A DNA stretch of 64,000 nt from Nioella nitratireducens (GTDB lineage Bacteria; Pseudomonadota; Alphaproteobacteria; Rhodobacterales; Rhodobacteraceae). This document shows positions 23,442 through 32,420 of the stretch, in pieces (within the stretch, counting starts at the first letter, position 1; the number at the start of each line of letters is the position of its first letter). Both the position numbers and the translations under genes were made by a program. The DNA is taken from the NCBI RefSeq assembly GCF_001879715.1, contig NZ_MNBW01000006.1:62001-126000 (forward strand), written 5' to 3'. A model generated the notes under the pieces. It had not been told where the DNA came from. It saw only the letters and a list, made by a program, of their open reading frames with translations, and did not search any database.

Positions 23442-26373
23442 CCCGACCGACTCCCCCCGCGTCTTCGCCACGCCGCTCGGCGTCGATTTCTCTGCCGCCC
23501 TCGTCGCCGGTCTCGACGCCCGCCTGCAAGGCCAGCCGCCCGAGGCGCTTGGAAAGGTCGCACTTTTCGTCAACACCGCCCGCACGCAACGCCGCCTGCG
23601 CGCGCTTTATGAACAGCGCGGCGCGGGGTTCCTGCCGCGCATCCGCCTGATCACCGACCTTGGCAATCGCCCCGACATGGCCGGTCTGCCCCCGTCCATC
23701 CCGCCGCTGCGCCTGCGCCTGCAATTGTCTCAACTGGTGTCGGCGCTGCTCGACCGCGACCCGTCGCTCGCGCCGCGGTCGTCGCTTTATGGCCTGTCCG
23801 ACAGTCTCGCCGACCTGATGGCCGAGATGCAGGAAGAAGGCGTGACACCAGACACCATCGCCGCCCTCGACGTTGGCGATCACTCTACCCACTGGCAGCG
23901 CGCGCAGGCCTTCCTGCGTATCGTCGCCCCCTATTTCGCAGGCAGCGCCGAGCATATGTCGCCGCAAGCCCGCCAAGCGGCCGTGGTGACCGAGCTGGAA
24001 ACCCTCTGGGCGGAAAAGCCGCCGCAGCACCCGGTGATCGTCGCCGGGTCTACCGGCTCTCGCGGGCCGACCGCGCGGCTCATGGCAGCCGTGTCACGTC
24101 TGCCGCAGGGGGCGGTGATCCTGCCGGGGCTGGATTTCGACCAGCCGCGCGCGGTCTGGGACCGGCTGGAGGACAGCCTGACTGGCGAGGATCACCCGCA
24201 ATTCCGCTTTGCCCGCTTCGCAGCAAGGGTGGGCCTGCACCCTGCCGACATTCCCCGATGGGGCCGCGACACCCCCGCCGCCCCTGCGCGCAACCGCTTG
24301 ATTTCACTGGCCCTTCGCCCGGCCCCCGTCACCGATCAATGGCTGGCCGAAGGCCCCGCGTTGACCGATGTCGCCGAGGCTGCCAAGGGCCTGACGCTGC
24401 TCGAAGCGGCCTCGCCCCAGCTCGAGGCCGCGGCCATCGCCCTGCGCCTGCGCAAAGCGGTCCAAGAGGGCGCGACCGCCGCGCTGATTTCCCCTGACCG
24501 GGGGCTGACCCGGCAGGTCACGGCGGCGCTTGACCGGTGGGGGATCGAACCGGATGACTCAGCTGGCGAACCGCTGTCGCAAACCGCGCCGGGGCGGCTC
24601 TTGCGCCACGTGGCCGGGGCTTTCGCCACCCGCCTGACGGCGGAGGATTTGCTGGTCCTGTTGAAACATCCGCTCTCCCATTCCGGGCGCGAGGACCGGG
24701 GCGATCACCTGCGCCGCACCCGCGACCTCGAATTGCAGCGGCTGCGCGGCAGGCTGCCGTTCCCGACCCGCGCCGATCTGGTGGACTGGGCTGAAAAGCG
24801 TGAAAATGACCCCGGCGTGATGGACTGGGTCACTTGGGTGGCCGACGCGGTGCTGGACCTGCATGCGCCGGGGGGGCGTGACCTGACCGATCATGTCGCG
24901 GCCCATCTTGCCGCCGTCGAACGGCTGGCCGCCGGGCCGGGGGCCGGGGGGGCAGGGGCCCTCTGGCAGAAAGAGGCCGGGCAAAAGGCCGAAACCACCC
25001 TGCGCGCCCTGTCGGACGAAGCCGGGGCCGGGGGCCGCATGACCGCCGCGGAATATCGCGATTTCGTTGCCGCCGTGCTGTCCGAGGAAGAGGCGCGCGA
25101 CCCCCGTGGACCGCATCCCCGCATCATGATCTGGGGCACGCTGGAGGCGCGCGTTCAGGGTGCCGATCTGGTCATTCTGGGCGGTCTCAACGAAGGCGCG
25201 TGGCCCGCAGCGCCTGGCGCGGACCCATGGCTCAATCGCCGGATGCGGTCCGAGGCGGGTTTGCGCCTGCCCGACCGCGAAATCGGCCTCTCGGCGCATG
25301 ATTTCCAGCAATCCGTCACGGGGAAAGAGGTCTGGCTGACCCGCGCCAAGCGCGATGCAGAGACCGAGACGGTGCCTTCGCGCTGGCTGAACCGCATCGT
25401 CAACCTGATGAAGGGCGCCAGTGGCGAAAGCGCGGCGGCGCTGGCCGACATGGTCGCGCGCGGGGCCGACTGGCTGACGCTGGCCGACCGGCTGGACGAC
25501 CCGGTCGAGCCTGTGCCCGCCGCCAAACGCCCCGCCCCGCGCCCGCCGCTGAGCCAGCGCCCCGACCGCCTGTCGGTGACGCAGATCGAAAAGCTGATCC
25601 GCGATCCATACTGGGTCTATGCCTACAAGGTGCTGCGGCTCAGGCCGCTGGACCCGCTGCGCCAGAAACCCGATGCGCCCTTGCGGGGCACCGTCCTGCA
25701 CGACCTGCTCAAGAAATTCATCGCCGCGACATGGGACGGCCTGCCAGAGGATGCCGAGCGCCTGTTGGTCGAAATGGCCGATCAGGTGCTGGACGACACC
25801 GCCCCGTGGCCTGCCGCCCGGCGGCTCTGGCGCGCGCGGATCGCCCGGATCGCGCCGTGGTTCGTCGAAACCGAGCGTGATCGCCGGGCCATCGCCGTGC
25901 CCCACCTGTTGGAAACACGGGGCGAAGCGGAGCTGGGCGCTGAGGGTTTCAGCCTCTACGGCACCGCCGACCGGATCGACCGCGCGGCAGACGGACGATT
26001 TCTTATATATGATTATAAAACCGGCAGCGCCCCAAGCTCGGATCAAGAGCAGCATTTCAACAAACAACTCTGGCTAGAGGCCGCCATGGCCGCGAAAGGC
26101 GCTTTCGGCGACCCTGCGGAAACCGCGCTCATCGCCTATATCGCGCTCGGCTCCGGCGGCAAGGTGCAGGACCATCCCGTGACCCCCGGCGAGTTGGATG
26201 AAATCGTCGCGGGCCTTGGCCGTCTGATCGCCCATTACCGTGACGAAGGCAACGGCTTCACCGCCCGCCGCGCCATGGAAAAGGTCCAGTATTCAGGGGA
26301 TTACGATCACCTCGCCCGCTACGGCGAATGGGACACCACACAAAGCCCGGTCAGCGAAAAGGTGGGATCATGA
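23434..26373 (+). CDS. addB: Double-strand break repair protein AddB (alphaproteobacterial type)
   Basis: A 979-residue helicase-nuclease subunit that works with AddA to resect DNA ends up to a Chi-like site for RecA loading. A degenerate P-loop region is seen at VIVAGSTGSRGPTARLM; most of the protein is the inactivated helicase fold. The C-terminal RecB-type nuclease has LSVTQIEKLIRDPYWVYAYK, LRGTVLHDLL and the catalytic IYDYKTG with the following Gln-Leu-rich helix. The ATG overlaps murU by 8 bases, and the stop overlaps the addA start (ATGA), so the two subunits are made from one message. Confidence 0.94.
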   Translation: MFDPTDSPRVFATPLGVDFSAALVAGLDARLQGQPPEALGKVALFVNTARTQRRLRALYEQRGAGFLPRIRLITDLGNRPDMAGLPPSIPPLRLRLQLSQLVSALLDRDPSLAPRSSLYGLSDSLADLMAEMQEEGVTPDTIAALDVGDHSTHWQRAQAFLRIVAPYFAGSAEHMSPQARQAAVVTELETLWAEKPPQHPVIVAGSTGSRGPTARLMAAVSRLPQGAVILPGLDFDQPRAVWDRLEDSLTGEDHPQFRFARFAARVGLHPADIPRWGRDTPAAPARNRLISLALRPAPVTDQWLAEGPALTDVAEAAKGLTLLEAASPQLEAAAIALRLRKAVQEGATAALISPDRGLTRQVTAALDRWGIEPDDSAGEPLSQTAPGRLLRHVAGAFATRLTAEDLLVLLKHPLSHSGREDRGDHLRRTRDLELQRLRGRLPFPTRADLVDWAEKRENDPGVMDWVTWVADAVLDLHAPGGRDLTDHVAAHLAAVERLAAGPGAGGAGALWQKEAGQKAETTLRALSDEAGAGGRMTAAEYRDFVAAVLSEEEARDPRGPHPRIMIWGTLEARVQGADLVILGGLNEGAWPAAPGADPWLNRRMRSEAGLRLPDREIGLSAHDFQQSVTGKEVWLTRAKRDAETETVPSRWLNRIVNLMKGASGESAAALADMVARGADWLTLADRLDDPVEPVPAAKRPAPRPPLSQRPDRLSVTQIEKLIRDPYWVYAYKVLRLRPLDPLRQKPDAPLRGTVLHDLLKKFIAATWDGLPEDAERLLVEMADQVLDDTAPWPAARRLWRARIARIAPWFVETERDRRAIAVPHLLETRGEAELGAEGFSLYGTADRIDRAADGRFLIYDYKTGSAPSSDQEQHFNKQLWLEAAMAAKGAFGDPAETALIAYIALGSGGKVQDHPVTPGELDEIVAGLGRLIAHYRDEGNGFTARRAMEKVQYSGDYDHLARYGEWDTTQSPVSEKVGS

Positions 26374-29300
26374 GCTTTGACGACGCCACGCTGGCGCAGG
26401 TGACAGCGGCCAATCCCGCATCGTCCACATGGCTTTCGGCCAACGCGGGCAGCGGCAAGACGCGGGTGCTGACCGACCGCGTCGCGCGGCTTCTTCTGCA
26501 AGATGTGCCGCCCGAACGCATCCTCTGCCTGACCTACACCAAGGCCGCCGCCTCCGAGATGCAGAACCGCCTGTTCAAGCGACTCGGCGAATGGGCGATG
26601 ACCCCCGACGCCGATCTGCGCGCCGACCTGTTGCAGCTCGGCATGGGCGCCGCGACGCTCACCCCTGCCTTGATGAACCACGCGCGCACGCTCTTTGCCC
26701 GCGCCATCGAAACCCCCGGCGGGCTCAAGATCCAGACCATCCATTCCTTCTGTTCCGCCGTGCTGCGCCGCTTCCCGCTAGAGGCCGGGGTGGCCCCCAA
26801 CTTTACCGAGATGGACGACCGCGCGCAGGCGATGCTCTGCGCCGATGTGCTGGACGAGATGGCCGATGGCACAGGCCGCGATGCCGTCGATGCGATGGCC
26901 GCCCATGCCTCGGGCGATGACGCCATGCCGCTGATCCGGGCCGTTCTGTCGAAACGCGTGCCGCTGGAAACAGGTTTCCCCGAGGCCGATATCGACGCGT
27001 GGTTCGATCTGCCCAAGGGCCTGACCGCCGAAGCCCTGCTGGCGCAGGTTTTCGAGGGGGACGAACACGAGATTTGCGAGACGGTCCGCGCCGCGCTCGA
27101 CCCCGACAACCGCAACCAGGGCGCCAATCGCCGCCGTCTTGGCGCGATCAACTGGGGCAACTTGACTCTCGCAGATCTGGCCGCGCTGGAGGACGTCTTC
27201 CTCACGGGGTCCAAGACCAAAACCCCCGACACCGCCAAGATCGGCACCTTCCCGACCAAGGGCATCTGGGCCAGCTTCGCGCCGATCGAAGGCGATCTCA
27301 CCGCCTTCATGGAGCGGCTGCAAGATGCGCGCCCGCTGCGCCGCGCGCTGCTGGCCGCCGAAAAGACCAAGGCGCTCCACCGCTTCGCCCGCGCCTTTCT
27401 GCCCGCCTATGACCGGGCCAAGGCGGCGCTTGGCTGGCTCGATTTCGATGACCTCATCCTCGCCACCCGCCGCCTTTTGGCCGATAGCGGCGTCGCGCAA
27501 TGGGTGCTCTTCCGGCTCGATGGCGGCATCGACCACATCCTTGTCGACGAGGCGCAGGACACCTCGCCGCCGCAATGGGATATCGTCGCGCAACTGGCCG
27601 AGGAATTCGCCGCAGGCTCGGGGGCGCGGGCGGATACAAAGCGCACCATTTTCGTCGTTGGCGACAAGAAGCAGTCGATTTATTCGTTCCAAGGCGCCGA
27701 TCCCGACGGGTTCGACCGGATGCGCGCCCATTTCCGCGACCGCTTGCAGCAGGCCGAGGCCCCCTTCCAAAGCTGCGCGCTGACCTATTCCTTCCGCTCG
27801 GCCCCACCGATCCTGCGGCTGGTGGATCAGGTCTTCGCGGGCACATCGCAGGCGGGGGTGGGGCAAAACGTGACCCACAGGGCGTTCTTCGGCGACTTGC
27901 CGGGGCGTGTCGATATCTGGCCCGTGATCGAAAAGGCAGACAAGGCCGAAAAGGCCGAATGGGATGACCCGGTGAACCTGCTGGCCGAGGATCATCATTT
28001 CGTCGTCCTTGCCCGCAACATCGCCGCAGCCATCGAACAGATGATTGGCGCGGGCGTGCCGATCACGGTGGACAAGACCCGCCGCCCGGTCACGGCGGGC
28101 GATATCCTGATCCTCGTGCAGCGCCGGTCCGACCTGTTTCACGAACTTATCGCCGCGATCAAGGAAAGGGGCTTGCCCATTGCCGGGGCCGACCGGATGC
28201 GGCTGGCCGCCGAACTGGCGGTCAAGGATCTGACGGCGCTCTTGGCCTTCCTCGCCACGCCGGAAGATGACCTGTCGCTTGCCGCTGTCCTGCGCTCGCC
28301 CCTTTTCGGCTGGTCAGAGGCGCAGTTGCACGATCTGGCGCAACCGCGTGGGCCTGCCTACCTGTGGCGCGCGTTGCAAACCCGGGCCGACGAGTTCCCC
28401 GACACCGTCGCCATGTTGCAAGACCTGCGCAATTCCGCCGATTTCCTGCGCCCCTATGACCTGCTGGAACGGGTGTTGATCCGCCATCGCGGGCGGCAAA
28501 AGCTGCTGGCGCGAATGGGGAACGAGGCAGAGGACGGCATCGACGCGATGCTGGCGCAGGCGCTCGCCTATGAACGGTTGGAGGTGCCCAGCCTCACCGG
28601 CTTCACCGGCTGGTTGCAGGCCGATGACGTGACCATCAAGCGCGACCCCGGCAGCGCGGGCGACCAGATCCGCGTCATGTCGGTGCACGGCGCCAAAGGG
28701 CTGGAATCGCCGGTGGTGATCCTGCCCGATACCGGCCTGCGCCGGGGTGGCCCGCCGGGGCCGAAACTGTTCGCGCCCGAGGGTGGCCCGGTGGTCTGGG
28801 CCGGTTCCAAGGACGACGCGCCGCTGCCGATGCACCCGGTCTATGACGAGGCCGCCGCCAAGGAAGAGGAAGAGCGCAACCGCCTGCTCTATGTCGCCAT
28901 GACCCGCGCCGAAAGCTGGCTGATCGTGGCGGCGGCGGGCGATGTGGACAGCAAGACTTCGTCAGGCTGGTATCCCCATATCGCCGATGCCGCGCGCGCC
29001 TGCGGGGCCGGGCCGGTCGAGATGCCGGGCGGCACGGGCCTGCGCCTGCAAACCGGCGACTGGACGCCGATGGGCCGCGCCTCGGCCACGTCCGCTGCCA
29101 AGCCCGCGTTGCCCGGATGGGTGGGGCAGCGGGCCGACACGCCCAAGCGGGAAGAGCCTGCCCGCTCCCCCTCCGATCTCGGCGGTGCCAAGGCATTGCC
29201 GGGCGAGGGCGACGGGCTGGAGGAAGACGCCGCCAAGGCCCGTGGCCGCCGCCTGCACCTGCTGCTGGAACACCTGCCGGAATTGCCGGAACCCGGATGG

Positions 29301-29744
29301 GCCGCCGCCGCGCCGGGTATTCTCGCGGTCGAGGGCGCGTTGGAACAAGACGCGTTGCGCGCCCTCTTTGACGAGGCCGTCGCCTGCCTGACCGCCCCGG
29401 CATTGGCCGAGGTCTTCGGCGCGGGCGCGCTGGCCGAGGTCTCGCTCACCGCCGACAGTGCCACCCTCGGCTGTCGTCTGACCGGACAGATCGACCGGCT
29501 GCTGGTCGGCCCCGACAGGGTGCTGGCCGTCGATTTCAAATCGAACGCGGTCTGCCCCGACCGGCCCGAGGACGTGCCCGACGGCATCCTGCGCCAGATG
29601 GGGGCCTATGCCGAGATGCTCGCCGCGATCTACCCCGATCGCGCGGTTGAGACCGCGGTTCTCTGGACCCGCGAGGCACGCCTGATGCCGGTGCCGCCGG
29701 GGCTGGCCGCAGCGGCCTTGGCGCGCGCAAGCCAATCGCAGTAG
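26370..29744 (+). CDS. addA: Double-strand break repair helicase AddA (alphaproteobacterial type)
   Basis: A 1124-residue UvrD-type helicase with a nuclease domain. Motif Ia/Walker A is SANAGSGKTRVLTDRVARLL, followed by ILCLTYTKAAASEMQNR, the Walker B HILVDEAQDTSPPQWD, FVVGDKKQSIYSFQGADP, MSVHGAKGLESPVVILPD and LLYVAMTRAESWLIVAAAG. The C-terminal RecB nuclease core reads VLAVDFKSNAVCPDRPEDVP. The start ATG overlaps the addB stop. A GTGCAC repeat array and the trxA promoter follow. Confidence 0.96.
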   Translation: MSFDDATLAQVTAANPASSTWLSANAGSGKTRVLTDRVARLLLQDVPPERILCLTYTKAAASEMQNRLFKRLGEWAMTPDADLRADLLQLGMGAATLTPALMNHARTLFARAIETPGGLKIQTIHSFCSAVLRRFPLEAGVAPNFTEMDDRAQAMLCADVLDEMADGTGRDAVDAMAAHASGDDAMPLIRAVLSKRVPLETGFPEADIDAWFDLPKGLTAEALLAQVFEGDEHEICETVRAALDPDNRNQGANRRRLGAINWGNLTLADLAALEDVFLTGSKTKTPDTAKIGTFPTKGIWASFAPIEGDLTAFMERLQDARPLRRALLAAEKTKALHRFARAFLPAYDRAKAALGWLDFDDLILATRRLLADSGVAQWVLFRLDGGIDHILVDEAQDTSPPQWDIVAQLAEEFAAGSGARADTKRTIFVVGDKKQSIYSFQGADPDGFDRMRAHFRDRLQQAEAPFQSCALTYSFRSAPPILRLVDQVFAGTSQAGVGQNVTHRAFFGDLPGRVDIWPVIEKADKAEKAEWDDPVNLLAEDHHFVVLARNIAAAIEQMIGAGVPITVDKTRRPVTAGDILILVQRRSDLFHELIAAIKERGLPIAGADRMRLAAELAVKDLTALLAFLATPEDDLSLAAVLRSPLFGWSEAQLHDLAQPRGPAYLWRALQTRADEFPDTVAMLQDLRNSADFLRPYDLLERVLIRHRGRQKLLARMGNEAEDGIDAMLAQALAYERLEVPSLTGFTGWLQADDVTIKRDPGSAGDQIRVMSVHGAKGLESPVVILPDTGLRRGGPPGPKLFAPEGGPVVWAGSKDDAPLPMHPVYDEAAAKEEEERNRLLYVAMTRAESWLIVAAAGDVDSKTSSGWYPHIADAARACGAGPVEMPGGTGLRLQTGDWTPMGRASATSAAKPALPGWVGQRADTPKREEPARSPSDLGGAKALPGEGDGLEEDAAKARGRRLHLLLEHLPELPEPGWAAAAPGILAVEGALEQDALRALFDEAVACLTAPALAEVFGAGALAEVSLTADSATLGCRLTGQIDRLLVGPDRVLAVDFKSNAVCPDRPEDVPDGILRQMGAYAEMLAAIYPDRAVETAVLWTREARLMPVPPGLAAAALARASQSQ

Positions 29745-29818
29745 GGTGCGTTTTCAACGCAGTGAAATTCCCTTTTTGCCAACTTCTGCGCGGATCCGCA
29801 CAGGGCGCGCGTTTGCCG

Positions 29819-29863
29819 GTGCACGGGGGGTGCACGGGGGGTGTACAGGGGGTGCACGCATGG
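29819..29863. repeat. 11-bp-periodic GTGCAC array, copy 2 (inverted)
   Basis: Read on the minus strand this is GCCATGC, then GTGCACCCCCT, GTACACCCCCC, GTGCACCCCCC and GTGCACC, i.e. the same element as at 11862-11908 in the opposite orientation. It lies in the 255-base addA-trxA gap, which otherwise holds only the trxA promoter region. Confidence 0.75.
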
Positions 29864-29999
29864 CGACGGGGCAATTCGGGATGAATCCGCCACGCTACGG
29901 CTCACAGTCCCGTGGGCGCGCGTCTTGTCCGCTTGACCTCGGTCCGCGGGCTACCTACCTTCCGTCACCAACCCGCTTTCATTGCCTGGAGGGCTAGAT

Positions 30000-30320
30000 A
30001 TGGCCACCGTCGCCGTCACAGACGCAACATTCGACACCGAAGTCAAACAATCCGAGATCCCCGTCGTGGTGGATTTCTGGGCCGAATGGTGCGGCCCCTG
30101 CCGCCAGATCGGCCCGGCCCTGGAAGAGATCGCCGCCGAAATGGAAGGCAAGATCAAGGTCGTAAAGGTCAACGTCGACGAAAACCCCAACGCCCCCATG
30201 CAACTCGGCGTCCGCGGCATCCCCGCGCTGTTTTTGTTCAAGGGCGGCGAGGTCGTTTCGAACAAGATCGGCGCGGCCCCGAAGGCGGCCCTGCAAAGCT
30301 GGATCGAAGGCGAGATCTGA
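30000..30320 (+). CDS. trxA: Thioredoxin
   Basis: A 106-residue cytosolic thiol-disulfide protein with the active site [13 protein letters not shown] near residue 32 and [17 protein letters not shown] with the cis-proline. Full family length. The start at 30000 ([11 protein letters not shown]) follows GGAGGGC; an upstream in-frame start is not supported. A strong terminator follows. It closes the conserved addB-addA-trxA run. Confidence 0.97.
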   Translation: MATVAVTDATFDTEVKQSEIPVVVDFWAEWCGPCRQIGPALEEIAAEMEGKIKVVKVNVDENPNAPMQLGVRGIPALFLFKGGEVVSNKIGAAPKAALQSWIEGEI

Positions 30321-30347
30321 TCTGCGCCACCCTTGCTCAGACAACAC

Positions 30348-30382
30348 CCCGCCGTGGCGCCCTGCCCGGCGGGGTTTTTTTA
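30348..30382 (+). terminator. Terminator after trxA
   Basis: CCCCGCC (30348-30354) pairs with GGCGGGG (30369-30375), followed by seven T residues. Confidence 0.85.
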
Positions 30383-30401
30383 TCATGCTGTTTTAAAATA
30401 G

Positions 30402-30431
30402 AAAAACGGCACCTGAAGGTGCCGTTTTCCG
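30402..30431. terminator. Bidirectional terminator between trxA and amtB
   Basis: A perfect palindrome, AAAACGGCACC - TGAA - GGTGCCGTTTT, gives an A-tract stem T-tract structure on both strands. It serves amtB, which ends at 30488 on the minus strand, and backs up the trxA terminator. Confidence 0.85.
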
Positions 30432-30487
30432 TCTGTGCAGCGCCCGGCAGAGAGGGGAGGGCCAGGGGCTGCGGGCTGGGTGTTGGC

Positions 30488-31810
30488 TCAGCCCTTGGTG
30501 AACTCGGGGTAGGCTTCCATCCCCAGCTCAGCCATGTCGAGACCGTTGATCTCGTCTTCTTCCGGGACGCGAATGCCCATGGTCGCTTTCAGGATGAGCC
30601 AGACCACGGCGCTGACCACGAACGTGAAGATACCGACGATGGCAATCGAGATCAGCTGGCCGCCAAGAGTGGCGTCCGAGTTGGTCAGGACAACCGCGAT
30701 GGTCCCCCAGATGCCACAGACAAGGTGGACCGGGATGGCACCGACGACATCGTCGATCTTCAGCTTGTCGAGGAACGGCACGGCGAGGACCACCAGCACA
30801 CCGCCCACGGCACCGATCAGGGTTGCGGCCCCAAGACCCGGGGTCAGCGGTTCCGCGGTAATCGACACGAGACCGGCCAAGGCACCGTTGAGCACCATGG
30901 TGATATCCGGCTTCTTGTAGAGCAGTTGCGTCAGGATCAGGGCTGCGATCGCGCCACCGGCGGCGGCCGTGTTGGTGTTGGCGAAGATGCGGCTGATGTC
31001 AGCAACGTTGCCGGCCGTGTCCATGTAGAGCTGCGAGCCGCCATTGAAACCGAACCAGCCGAGCCACAGGATGAACGTGCCAAGCGTTGCGAGGGTCAGG
31101 TTCGAGCCCGGCATCGGAACGGTTTTGCCATCCTTGTACTTGCCGATACGCGGCCCGAGAATGAGGGCACCGGCCAGAGCGGCCCAGCCACCCACAGAGT
31201 GCACGACGGTGGACCCTGCGAAATCGAGGAAGCCGTAATTCGCATCGAGGAAGCCGCCGCCCCATTTCCAGGACGCCTGGATCGGGTAGATCAGGCCGGT
31301 CAGGACCACGGTGAAGATCAGGAAGGGCCACAGCTTGATGCGCTCGGCCAGCGTGCCCGAAACGATCGAGGCGGTGGTGGCGCAGAACATCAACTGGAAG
31401 AAGAAGTCAGAGCCAACCGAGGCATAGGTCAGATCGGTGTCCGGCGATCCGCCAACCGGCTCCATCACGGCGGGGCTGAATGCGCCAAGGACATTGGTGA
31501 TGGTCCAACCGTCGCCCGGATACATCAGGTTGTAGCCGATCAGGTAGTACATGATCGCGGCAATGGCGAAGAGCGAAACGTTCTTGAGCGACTGCATGGC
31601 CACGTTCTTGGACCGGACGAGGCCGGCCTCCAGCATCGAAAAGCCTGCGCCCATCCACATCACCAGAAAGCCGGTGACCAGGAACATGAATGTGGTGAAG
31701 ATATAGCCGATTTCTTCGTTCGGCGGCGTGACATCGGCCTCTTGCGCGAGGGCCAGCGTCGGCAGCGCGATCAGCGCGACAACGACGGGCAGTGTCTTGG
31801 TGAGTTTCAT
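30488..31810 (-). CDS. amtB: Ammonium transporter AmtB
   Basis: A 440-residue ammonium channel of the inner membrane. A cleavable signal peptide (MKLTKTLPVVVALIALPTLA, cut after ALAQ) is followed by 11 helices. Pore landmarks are visible: WMGAGFSMLEAGLVRSKN, DFAGSTVVHSVGGWAALAGA with the first pore His, and VHLVCGIWGTIAVVL with the second pore His region. The cytoplasmic tail (RVPEEDEINGLDMAELG) is the usual one. It is downstream of glnK by 28 bases; GlnK binds and closes AmtB when ammonium is plentiful. The start at 31810 was chosen from the signal peptide. Confidence 0.95.
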   Translation of the reverse strand: MKLTKTLPVVVALIALPTLALAQEADVTPPNEEIGYIFTTFMFLVTGFLVMWMGAGFSMLEAGLVRSKNVAMQSLKNVSLFAIAAIMYYLIGYNLMYPGDGWTITNVLGAFSPAVMEPVGGSPDTDLTYASVGSDFFFQLMFCATTASIVSGTLAERIKLWPFLIFTVVLTGLIYPIQASWKWGGGFLDANYGFLDFAGSTVVHSVGGWAALAGALILGPRIGKYKDGKTVPMPGSNLTLATLGTFILWLGWFGFNGGSQLYMDTAGNVADISRIFANTNTAAAGGAIAALILTQLLYKKPDITMVLNGALAGLVSITAEPLTPGLGAATLIGAVGGVLVVLAVPFLDKLKIDDVVGAIPVHLVCGIWGTIAVVLTNSDATLGGQLISIAIVGIFTFVVSAVVWLILKATMGIRVPEEDEINGLDMAELGMEAYPEFTKG

Positions 31811-31838
31811 TGTCGAAAAATCCCTTTTGCGGCGGCTG

Positions 31839-32177
31839 TTAAAGCGCGTCTTCGTTGGTTTCGCCCGTGCGGACACGAACGGCGGCACCTACGTCGAGGA
31901 CGAAGATCTTGCCGTCGCCGATCTTGTCGGTCTTGGCGGTGGACTGGATCGTTTCGACGACTTGGTCGGCCATCGCGGAGGCGACCACGATCTCCAGTTT
32001 GACCTTGGGCACGAAGTTCACGGCGTATTCCGCGCCACGGTAGATTTCGGTGTGTCCGGACTGAGAGCCGAAGCCCTTGATCTCGGTCACCATCATGCCG
32101 CGCACGCCGATAGAGGTCAGAGCCTCGCGGACCTCCTCCAGCTTGAACGGCTTGATTGCTGCAATGATGAGTTTCAC
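31839..32177 (-). CDS. glnK: Nitrogen regulatory protein P-II (GlnK)
   Basis: A 112-residue P-II signal protein that senses 2-oxoglutarate, ATP/ADP and, through uridylylation, glutamine. The start is GTG (VKLIIAAIKPFKLEEVREAL). The T-loop GHTEIYRGAEYAVNFVPKV contains the uridylylated Tyr51, and the C-terminal KIGDGKIFVLDVGAAVRVRTGE is the ATP/2-oxoglutarate region. Full length. Pairing with amtB makes it GlnK rather than GlnB. AAGGG precedes the GTG. Confidence 0.95.
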   Translation of the reverse strand: MKLIIAAIKPFKLEEVREALTSIGVRGMMVTEIKGFGSQSGHTEIYRGAEYAVNFVPKVKLEIVVASAMADQVVETIQSTAKTDKIGDGKIFVLDVGAAVRVRTGETNEDAL

Positions 32178-32289
32178 GGTGTTACCCTTCCGTTGTTGTG
32201 GGTGTGGGAACCCAGACGCTGTCAAATCAGAACGCCAGCGCCCCAAGAGCAACGAAGGCGGTCGGGTGATCGGGGCCGGAACGGGACAT

Positions 32290-32310
32290 ATTGCAAATTT
32301 TTTGCGCAAT
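32290..32310. promoter_or_regulatory. AT-rich dyad upstream of glnK
   Basis: ATTGC (32290-32294) and GCAAT (32306-32310) form an inverted repeat with an AT-rich centre, about 115 bases upstream of glnK and 110 before the PBP gene. NtrC sites in front of glnK-amtB are common in proteobacteria, but this dyad fits the E. coli consensus only loosely. Assignment is tentative. Confidence 0.3.
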
Positions 32311-32420
32311 CTTGGGCATATGATTAAATATTGAGCGGCGGAGAATTGCGGCAGCGCGGCGAGAACTCTCCACAAACGACTCGAATTCCCCTATGTTCGC
32401 CCGAAAGAACAGGATCGAGC

